Assembly: GCF_041200145.1 (NCBI RefSeq)
Contig: NZ_CP165734.1
Span: forward strand, 5,456,001-5,520,000
DNA from: Bradyrhizobium sp. LLZ17
Lineage (GTDB): Bacteria > Pseudomonadota > Alphaproteobacteria > Rhizobiales > Xanthobacteraceae
Length of the DNA: 64,000 nt
Direction of reading: 5' to 3'
The notes below the pieces were generated by a model. It was not told the DNA's origin, ran no database searches, and was given only the letters and a program-made list of their open reading frames with translations. Made by a program: the position numbers and the translations under genes. Below are positions 59,201 through 64,000 of this stretch, piece by piece. How positions within the stretch are numbered: the first letter of the stretch is position 1; each line of letters starts with the position of its first letter.

Positions 59201-60642
59201 ATATCTATCTCGACGGCGTGCTCCAGACCGACTATGTCGGCGAACCCTCGAGCGCGACGCTGTTGAATTTTCTCTCCGTGCAGTCCGGCGACATCCTCAA
59301 CGGCACCGCCACCCACTCCCACTTCACGTGGGACTTCAATTCAGGCAGCGAGGCGTTCGACTTCCTCGCCGCCGGCCACACCCTGTCGCTGCAATACACC
59401 ATCGTGCCCGACGACGGCCATGCGCCGACCGGCACCGGCAACGGCGTCGTCACCATCAACATCGCCGGCAGCAACGATGCGCCGACGCTCGACAACGCGA
59501 CGCTGGGCCCGGTCGCCGGCAACGACAGCAATCCAGGCGCCAGCACCGTCGGCGATCTCTTCGCGGGTAAGTTCCACGACGCCGACGATGGTGCGAGCCT
59601 GAAGGCCATCGCGGTCACTTCGGACGCTGCCGCGGCCACCGAGGGCGTCTGGCAATACGAAGTCGCCGGCGCCCATCAATGGGTCGATATCGGATCGGTC
59701 AGCGACACGCAGGCGCTGGTGCTCGGCACCGACGCGCTGATCCGTTTCGTGCCGGCGGACGGCTATACGGGCACACCGGATCCGCTCGGCGTGCACGCCT
59801 TGGACGACACCTATACCGGCGGCATCACGAATTCAGCCTTGACGGCGGCGACCGACATCACGGCGATGAGCACCGACGGGACGGCTCCGGTGTCGGACAC
59901 GGCGGCCACGATCGGCACCAGCGTGATCGCGCCTGACGGCGGGCCCGTCATCGACACGACCCATCTCCGGGTTTCGCATGACCGCGAGTTCAACACCGAC
60001 ACCGTCACCCATCTCTCGGTCGTCGACACCGATGCCGGCGCTTCGACCGATGCCTTTACGGTCACCGCAGTCACCGCGCATGCGCCCGACAGCAGCGTCG
60101 ATCTGTCGCCGGCGTCCGGCTCGCTCGACGACGTCAACACGGCCTTGCAGCACGGCATAACCTACAATCCCGGCGAACCACCACCCGATACCGACCAGAT
60201 CACGCTCACGGTGACAGATACGACCACCGGTCTCCACGACACCGTCAACTTCATCTTCGACGAGGCCGGCGACACCTCCCAGGGGATCACCCTGCAAGGC
60301 ACCAGCGGCAAGGACGTCATTTTCGCGACCACGACCGGCGACACGCTGACCGGCGGCGGCGGCAAGGATCAATTCGTGTTTGCGCCGGGCAAGAGCGGGG
60401 ATGACGGCACCCACACCATCACCGATTTCGCAACGGGCGACAAAATCGACCTGCGGCAGTTCTCGGATGTCAGCTCCATCGACAATCTCCACATCACCCA
60501 GCAGTCCGGCGACACGCTGGTCACGTGGTGCCAGCAGGTCAGCCAACCCGACAGCGCACCGGTCACCGAGCATGAGCAGTTGTTGTTGAGGAATGTGACC
60601 GCCACGCTCAAGACCAGCGATTTCATCTTCCACATCACCTGA
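50284..60642 (+). CDS. Giant surface/secreted protein with FecR, VCBS-like, tandem beta-helix and RTX-type tail
   Basis: About 3452 residues. Start uncertain: ATG 50284 (MSILFTAKPFIAKGHGHVPE) is favoured, with 50251 and 50278 in frame. None has a clear ribosome-binding site. Residues ~1-90 precede an Ala-rich stretch (AAPGAAAAAV). Residues ~98-220 form a FecR domain: AVIGHVTKLSGSATAVRNGV ... MKVDTPVATMGIRGTAV. About 390-670 are two VCBS/cadherin-like modules (TGTNDKPVI). About 940-1650 hold tandem repeats (NNGTLEIAGAATLLNDVVTN). About 1650-2770 are autotransporter-like beta-helix. About 2780-3100 are further VCBS modules. The tail (GGGGKDQFVFAPGKSGDDGT, then TDFATGDKIDLRQF) is serralysin/RTX-like and fits type I secretion. 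No T1SS genes are in view. Confidence 0.88.
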   Translation: MSILFTAKPFIAKGHGHVPEGAFVVPDANLIFNGEFKRAGVDLVLSHDGHEFVVEDYFRGDKRAAIASPDGAHLTGDIVNALTGHVEYAQAAPGAAAAAVIGHVTKLSGSATAVRNGVSIILNNGDNVEKGDVVSTGGDSTLGITFIDGTVFGLSSNARMVLNEMVYDPNGSNNSSLLSLVAGTITFVAGETAKHGDMKVDTPVATMGIRGTAVLTQINFVVPSGGGDPQPQASFQVLVEPNGTTGSYILFDKVTLLPIATVNQAGQMIQISGGNVSISNALMSPDVQKLITDVFTLKFTDNGTNTKLTNNSTDTITQTADGFLIKAQAGSTTATAVFTNLNPPATQGQGLETQSSTRIPGSPDSRVLDANGNLKTAFNVTEHPNATGDRADTTGDTVGPDTFTFRVNFVDQNLGDLPTVSVDLAGAPNYVYMDAGHHDVTGSLTTLQKLDIAATQIKINVVPDAGNNNNGSALATFTIPDHAFDFLGAGETLTVTYLVSINNNFAVNPEITTIPITITITGTNDKPVITTGVQTITFAGGTSVPGGPLTTHVPTSGTLTFTDVDLTDTHTVSVSKFSAVLPGATVPQSISDFLSNSLLVSIASADDSTGTGTGSIHWSLKDIPVYLADFIPAGQVLTLTYTVTVKDPQGATSDQTITVTITGTDAPAVVWIATNTPAGGFWKDGANWETGTVPTISDDVIVITDQLHGLTPSYPVTIDAAAYAKSITMNDFGGPPPEVINKSSLTIAGALNMSADSIFNNTAIGTMSVGGKAEILDTAVFSNGGYLTLAGGGDFAKAITITNSGTIELSGGTLKTLAGIHNAGGTLKADAGTTLIVDAATIDGGTVNILGTLELDGISLVENGALHNSGKVNVTGTVAFDTETVTNNSTIEVHAGATLTLAHGTTVDNSSGVMTVDDHGQLVLDHVEISGGVINNFSSTLGGSIDVTGNSTIDGGATLDKGAVTVESDVTLTLDDVTVSDATITDHGGLVLDGTVMLKGGATIQGASIDAQGPITNEGTLEIAGPATLLDDVVINNGTVSVDSGQTLTVSSTEISGGVISGAGTIDVTGDSTIDGGATLNNAAVTVESDVTLTLDDVTVSGATIADNGGVVLDGTVMLTGGATIQGASIDAQGPITNEGTLEIAGPATLLNDVVTNNGTVSVDSGQTLTVSGTEISGGVTSGPNDFAIGPVQFSEGPSVGGSGPIVNNGTLEVEGPATLLDDVVTNHGTVAVDAGQTLTLSGTEIRGGSITGAGTIDVTGASAIDAGATLSTSFVTVESLKTLMLDAITVDGTTITDKGSVELDDTVALKGGAKIQGGPVTNNGTLEIAGAATLLNDVVTNGGTVKVDGSQTLTLSGTEISGGSINGSGTIDVTGASKIDGGATLSTSTVTADAKLTLDGVTVSGSIITDNSSIELDNLVKLQGGARIQGGPITNNGTLEIAGAATLLNDVVTNGGTTTVDGSQALTLSGTEISGGSINGSGTIDVTGASTIDASATLSTSFVTVESGKTLTLDDMTVSGSTVTDKGSIALAGTVTLEGGATIQGTSTAVRGPITNNGTLEIAGAATLLNDVVTNGGTVKVDGSQTLTLSGTEISGGAVNGTGTIDMTGDSTIDGGATLSTSFVIVESGKTLTLDTATVSDTAITANGTGAVKIDASNTLSFSGASLAGGKLNVSGTLSSSGTSTITNTAIVNSHLIEAVGGVLALVATTSAAITNDGTIRANLGELDINGENVANNDTLAAINGGTLKLIANKVTNASGAVVSVDSTSTLDLAGATIDGGTVTIAGTLESTAASAITEADVTNTGTITVTSGTLTIDPAVLHTVTNHKLIQANGGELDISGELIVNTADIKAIGGGIVKLASLTVTNGGGTVTIDGTSKLYLTDVSINGGSLGNSGHLYGVSGSNAITAAVANTGTIEVQAGTLNLAGGLTGAGSLIVDDNATLELAGATAQTVSFAGGTDTLQLDKVAGQSFTGTITGQSSVGGTFTVTGAADITTSNGDALDFTASGGTLAKAADIVLTPTGALTGAANGVLVTQNGVGDISLTATKDITGLAGNGITLRDSATGAGDITIENVTGKATGTGANSVGVFVENLNVANAGDISITQLGGAAGGAYGIDATTHGDGDIDIDAGGNVTGSAIYGIRARSYGAGHESVKTEAGSVITSGSSGVVAVNRAISLDESAGSTITVENYGTVHSGSSLTQSNSAPAGIQAGYTGATTGSNANTDVNGTVVVNNHGDISATGGHGIDAYNYGNGDVTVNDDTGTTVLGAQMGVRALALSGGTGNVTVSLGASASVTGTAGYGIDAFSLDQGNISVSLSGGDTITSGSSGILAVNEASVIASGVQSTVQVTAHGTIRSGSTPNLSGATPGGIVAGYNPDQNGQFSNKVYGDVTVTSDATITAAAGYGIEAFTWGVGKVTVTTGETSSITAAGTAIGAFDHGGGDVSVTNEGSATGAVALGVVATGAGNVTILNDGELTATGTAGIVVTQNGTADTNGPAAIGDTHITNHGSVVGASGHYAIFVQGNTTGTALIDNSGTIGPDDAGSVTATTDAIAESGRHLTINNTGDINGNISVATATFNNQADGTWTVAGTSVFGNASSIVNHGAIDLHGASISGAGLSIENDQNIDSWGTASISGTIANTGAIEVHDGALTLFGSLSGSGSVTVDADATLDLNATVSQTITFAGDGAELQIDTSSFGGSVAGFAATDKLDLSTIKYDGGTSATYDAATGNLVVSDAYGHTITVKLVGADYSNAHFAGGSDGHGGTLVTLNAIDDAPHFAGSPAQSTGFSELENTTGSPTADPAPAATGTIAFSDIDLTERPTATVAITDQTVTWLDADHATHLTLTAGETAVIEQALALQTTGTNNGTVGWSYSIADNALDFLGEGQTANVVSTLTLDDHQGKTDTAEVTVTIDGKNDAPAITAETNDHSGADLSETNAGLAKQGTLTVSDADATDHVTVAVDHLDIYLDGVLQTDYVGEPSSATLLNFLSVQSGDILNGTATHSHFTWDFNSGSEAFDFLAAGHTLSLQYTIVPDDGHAPTGTGNGVVTINIAGSNDAPTLDNATLGPVAGNDSNPGASTVGDLFAGKFHDADDGASLKAIAVTSDAAAATEGVWQYEVAGAHQWVDIGSVSDTQALVLGTDALIRFVPADGYTGTPDPLGVHALDDTYTGGITNSALTAATDITAMSTDGTAPVSDTAATIGTSVIAPDGGPVIDTTHLRVSHDREFNTDTVTHLSVVDTDAGASTDAFTVTAVTAHAPDSSVDLSPASGSLDDVNTALQHGITYNPGEPPPDTDQITLTVTDTTTGLHDTVNFIFDEAGDTSQGITLQGTSGKDVIFATTTGDTLTGGGGKDQFVFAPGKSGDDGTHTITDFATGDKIDLRQFSDVSSIDNLHITQQSGDTLVTWCQQVSQPDSAPVTEHEQLLLRNVTATLKTSDFIFHIT
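53116..55240 (+). repeat. Tandem in-frame repeats inside the giant protein gene
   Basis: Unit starts can be followed by the phrase IDVTG(x)STIDGGATL at 53116, 53479, 54052, 54397, 54736 and 55099. Intervals are 363, 573, 345, 339 and 363 bases, all multiples of three (121, 191, 115, 113 and 121 codons). The second unit is enlarged by an insert of about 70 codons containing FAIGPVQFSEGPSVGG. The first two units are nearly identical, so they are recent. Confidence 0.85.
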
Positions 60643-60802
60643 TGCCGCGCGGGCGCTGGCGAGCGGCGGCCCTCCCGGCGCCTCAAGCTCAACTTGACCA
60701 CGGCAAAAAATCGGTAATCCTTGGCCTGAGGAATAGCCATTGGCGCGCTGACCCGCCATGATCGGCCCGAAGGCGTGATGCGCGGCAGGAAGCTCGACTG
60801 AC

Positions 60803-63038
60803 ATGAAACGTCTCAAGATCCTGCGGCGGTGGTTCACGCGAAAGTTCGGCTTTGCGCGGCTGGTGTGCCTTGCGCTGCTGGTCGTGTTTGCAGCCCTGCG
60901 CGTCTGGGATCCGCCGCCGGTGCAGGAGCTGCGGCTGCGCAACTTCGACATATTTCAGTTGATAGATCCGCGCGAAAAGGCAGCGGTGCGACCGGTCACG
61001 ATCGTCGACATCGACGACAAGAGCCTCGCCAGGCTCGGCCAGTGGCCGTGGCCGCGCACGCGAATCGCGGACCTGATCCAGAACCTCACCAGCAACGGTG
61101 CAGTGGCGATCGGCTTCGACGTCGTGTTCTCGGAGCCCGATCGGCTCAACCCGGATCTGGTCGCGAACCAGATGCGCTATCTGGACGACGCCACACGCAC
61201 CAAGCTGCGCGATTTGCCGAGCAACGACCAGATCCTTTCGGAGGCGATCAAGCGCTCCCGCGTCGTGCTGGGCGAGACCGGACAGCCGGCGATCACGTCG
61301 GAAATCGACAAGACGCTTCCCCTTCACCGGTGTGGCGACGGTCGGCGAAGCGGAGGCCGAGCGCTTCCTGTTCGAATTCCCCGGGCTGCTGCGCAACGTG
61401 CCTGTGATCGAGACGGTGGCGGCGGGCCGCGGGCTGTTCACGATCAGGACCGAACGGGACGGCCTGATCCGGCGCGTGCCGATGATCATGCGCGCGCAGG
61501 GCAACATCATGCCTTCGCTCAGCCTCGAGATCCTGCGGGTCGTCACGGGGACGCCGACGCTGCTGGTGCGCACCGACAAGACCGGCATACGCGGCGTCCG
61601 CCTCAAAGGTGTCGAGATCCCAACCGACGAGAATGGCCAGCTCTGGGTGCACTATGCCCGTCACGATCCCTCGATCTATGTCTCGGCAGCCGACGTGCTC
61701 GACAACACCGTGCCGCCGAGCAAGATCGCTGGAAAGCTGGTGCTGATCGGCACCTCCGCCGTCGGCCTGAACGACATCAAGACCACGCCTGTGGCGCGCG
61801 CCATGCCGGGAGTGGAAATCCACGCCCAGGTCCTCGAAAGCGTGCTGAGCGGCGCTGCGATCTCGCGGCCGAATTATGCGCTCGGCGTCGAGCTGCTTGC
61901 CGCGATGATCATCGGCATCCTCGTCATCATCTTCACGCCGAATCTCGGACCGGTGCGGCTGGTGATTGCCGGCGCGATGTTCGCTGCGGTCCTGGTCGGC
62001 ACGTCCTGGTTCTTCTACTGGAAATACCGCTACCTGATCGACTTCACTTACCCGTTGTTGTCGACCACCGCGCTCTACCTGACGCTGATCTTCGCGAGCT
62101 TCGTGCGTGAGCAACGCCAGCGCGTGCAGATCCGCGGCATGTTCGCGCAATACATGTCGCCGGTGCTGGTCGAGCAGCTGGCGCAGTCGCCGGAGAAGCT
62201 CGTGCTCGGCGGCGAGGAGCGCGAGATGACGATCATGTTCTCCGACGTGCGCGGCTTCACCACGATCTCGGAGAGCTACAAGCACGATCCGCAGGGCCTG
62301 ATCGCGCTGATGAACCGCTTCCTGACGCCGCTCACCGACGTCATCATCGAACAAAAAGGCTATATCGACAAATATATGGGCGACGCCATCATGGCGTTCT
62401 GGAACGCGCCGCTCGACGACGCCCAACATGAGCTCAACGCCTGCGAGGCCGCGATCCAGATGCTTGACCAGATCGACGCTGTCAACAAGGAGCGCGAGCA
62501 GGAGGCCGCCGACGGCGGCCACGTCTACATCCCGCTCAATGTCGGTATCGGCCTCAACACCGGCATCGGCGTGGTCGGCAACATGGGCTCCGATCTGAAG
62601 AAGAATTACTCAGTGCTCGGCGACAGCGTCAACCTGGCCTCGCGCCTCGAAGGCCAGACCAAGGAATACGGCTTCCCGATCATCGTCGGCTCCAGGACGG
62701 CGCTCGCCGCCAAGGACAAGTTCGCAATCCTCGAGCTCGACTTCATCATGGTCAAGGGCAAGACCGAGCCGGAAGTGATCTACGCCATCGCCGGCCGTGC
62801 GGACGTGATGCATTCGGCCGCCTTCCAGCGCCTGCGCAACATCACCATCGAAATGCTCGGCTGCTACCGCAGCCGCAACTGGCAGGGCGCCCTCGACGCC
62901 ATCGAGCGCGGCCGAAACAGCGAGGACGCCGGCACGCTGGAAAAGCTGTTCGGGCTCTATGAAGCGCGCATCAAGGATTTCCAGGTTGATCCGCCGCCGG
63001 AAGGATGGACCGGGGCGTATGCACTGCTGACGAAGTAG
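60803..63038 (+). pseudogene. CHASE2-domain adenylate/guanylate cyclase, one frameshift
   Basis: A 744-residue class III cyclase if one C is removed in CCCC 61319-61322. N-terminal TM near residues 15-32, extracytoplasmic CHASE2 sensor ~40-330 (IVDIDDKSLARLGQWPWPRT; KLVLIGTSAVGLNDIKTTPV), three TM helices ~345-430, then the catalytic domain: MFSDVRGFTTISE, KYMGDAIMAFWNAP and LGDSVNLASRLEGQ. The metal-binding aspartates and transition-state residues appear intact. A break in the sensor with a fully intact cyclase end suggests sequence error. AGGAAG precedes ATG 60803. It follows the FecR-bearing surface protein by 160 bases on the same strand, so they may be co-transcribed. Confidence 0.88.
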
Positions 63039-63396
63039 GCGTGGGTGTGTGGTCCCGGTTGCCGCCGACACGCCCGTCATTGCGAGCTCTCGCACGGTGG
63101 GGCAAAGGCGCTCTTGCGCCGTGCCCACCCTATCGCTTCATACCGAGTCAAAATGGTGGGCACGCTTCCGCCTTCGCTCTGCGAGCTACGGCGGACAAGT
63201 CGCTTTGCCCAGCCTACGATGTCTGCTCAAGCGTCACACCAACTGTCGTCCCGGCGCAGGCCGGGACCCATACTCCGCAGCAGAAGTAGTTGCACGAGAT
63301 CGGAATTGGCTTTCGTCGCCAAATCCAATTTTGTGGTTATGGGTCCCGGCCTTCGCCGGGACGACAGTGGTGTTTGACGCGGCCGAGTCTCCCGCC
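63039..63396. repeat. Intergenic region with two palindromic repeat families
   Basis: 358 bases with no gene. The stretch 63087-63225 contains a CGGTGGGGCAAAGGCGCTCT ... TGGTGGGCACGCTTCCGCC ... GCTTTGCCCAGCCTACG element. The stretch 63245-63365 is an inverted pair GTCGTCCCGGCGCAGGCCGG ... CCGGCCTTCGCCGGGACGAC, of the same type as at ~9571-9710. It separates convergent genes. Confidence 0.65.
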
Positions 63397-64000
63397 TCAC
63401 TCCACCCCGATCGTCGTCAGATCCTGGAACCAGTGCTGCGCCTGCACGAACTGCTTGATCTTCGGCGACAGCGCGTGCGGGTTGGTGTCGTGGACGACCC
63501 AGACCAGCACGGCATCGTCGACGATCAAGGCATGCGCCTGTGCGATCAAATCGTCCTGTTTGGCGGCATCGAAGGTCTGCTTGGCTTCGTTGATCAGCGC
63601 GTCGACCTTCGGGTTCTTGTAGCCGCCCCAGTTGACGCCGACCGGCGCGATCTGGTCGGAGGCGAAGAAGCGGACGATGGCGTAGAGCGGATCTGATGTC
63701 ACGTAGGCGATGTTGTTGGCGGTGATGCCGGCGTTGATCTCGTCGGCCGCGCCCTTGCGCCAGTGCGTATAGAGCGTCTCGAGCTCGACCACCTTGAACT
63801 CGATGTCGATGCCGATCTCCTTGAAGCTCTGTTGCAGGAACTCGTTCATCGGCAGCGACAGCATCTGGCCGGTGCCGCCCTGCGCGATGATGAAGGTCGC
63901 CTTCAGCGGCTTGTCCCTAGAGTAGCCGGCTTCCTCGACCAGCTTCTTCGCAGCAGCCGGATCATATTTCAGCTCGAAGCTCGGCTTGCCGAACCAGGGG
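63397..64000 (-). CDS. ABC importer substrate-binding protein, SBP family 5 (partial)
   Basis: The C-terminal ~200 residues of a peptide/opine-type periplasmic binding protein; the start is outside the window. Readable segments include PWFGKPSFELKYDPAAAKKL, LSLPMNEFLQQSFKEIGIDI and VGVNWGGYKNPKVDALINEA. The end is HWFQDLTTIGVE. It belongs to the same family as the protein at 23309-24859 but differs in sequence. Permease genes, if any, would be expected elsewhere. Confidence 0.88.
   Translation of the reverse strand, partial: PWFGKPSFELKYDPAAAKKLVEEAGYSRDKPLKATFIIAQGGTGQMLSLPMNEFLQQSFKEIGIDIEFKVVELETLYTHWRKGAADEINAGITANNIAYVTSDPLYAIVRFFASDQIAPVGVNWGGYKNPKVDALINEAKQTFDAAKQDDLIAQAHALIVDDAVLVWVVHDTNPHALSPKIKQFVQAQHWFQDLTTIGVE

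Noticed and set aside
50182..60951. Long open frames antisense to the giant protein gene, up to ~613 codons
   Set aside because: They are mirror frames that arise from strong third-position GC and the repetitive coding sequence. They show no motifs, no ribosome-binding sites and the wrong composition.

Overview
This 64 kb window is high-GC alphaproteobacterial chromosome. It most likely comes from Bradyrhizobium or a close relative in the Nitrobacteraceae. I infer this from the 409-residue HemA with a FixK/FNR-type box upstream, the Omp25/RopB-like beta-barrel, the BTLCP (LapG-like) protease, the Liv and Dpp ABC operons, and several palindromic intergenic repeat families that I associate with that genus. 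It looks like ordinary chromosome with small accessory patches. I saw no rRNA, tRNA, CRISPR array, prophage or integrative element. The only transposase is a REP-associated (RAYT) one.

Layout. 1-5.9 kb: truncated MFS symporter, NarL-type response regulator, a 946-aa winged-helix/ATPase/TPR regulator divergent from an Ohr peroxidase and an exported alpha/beta hydrolase. 5.9-12.4 kb: giant SSF-PAS-hybrid histidine kinase, hemA, metallo-hydrolase. 12.5-14.2 kb: RAYT nested inside the remains of another RAYT, next to a truncated gene. 14.5-19.7 kb: chemotaxis transducer, outer-membrane beta-barrel, small DNA-binding protein, two paralogous tiny exported proteins and a pair of small genes. 19.7-24.9 kb: dipeptide/oligopeptide ABC importer operon. 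25-30 kb: two paralogous winged-helix-TPR regulators flanking an MddA/NnrU-like membrane methyltransferase and a GFA-like protein. 30-37.2 kb: fumarase/PurB-superfamily lyase, M29 aminopeptidase, cupin, DMT exporter, metallo-hydrolase and small hypotheticals. 37.2-40.4 kb: VapBC-type toxin-antitoxin pair and an ABC-2 exporter. 40.5-47.4 kb: livH-livM-livG-livF, an AMP-forming acyl-CoA synthetase and a LivK-like binding protein, arranged like an importer for an acid that is then activated to its CoA ester. 47.5-63 kb: LprI-like protein, LapG-like protease, a ~3450-aa FecR/VCBS/beta-helix/RTX-tail surface protein and a CHASE2-adenylate cyclase. The last three look like a surface-adhesion and signalling neighbourhood. 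The window ends in a second oligopeptide-binding protein.

A strong cross-cutting signal is frameshifting. Ten genes carry eleven single-site indels, most of them one base too many and often in short homopolymers, while the reading resumes perfectly conserved in another frame. This pattern looks more like consensus error in a draft assembly than true decay, so I annotate those genes as full-length loci with the break noted. The most interesting biology is the giant surface protein with its neighbouring protease and cyclase, and the nested RAYT unit.
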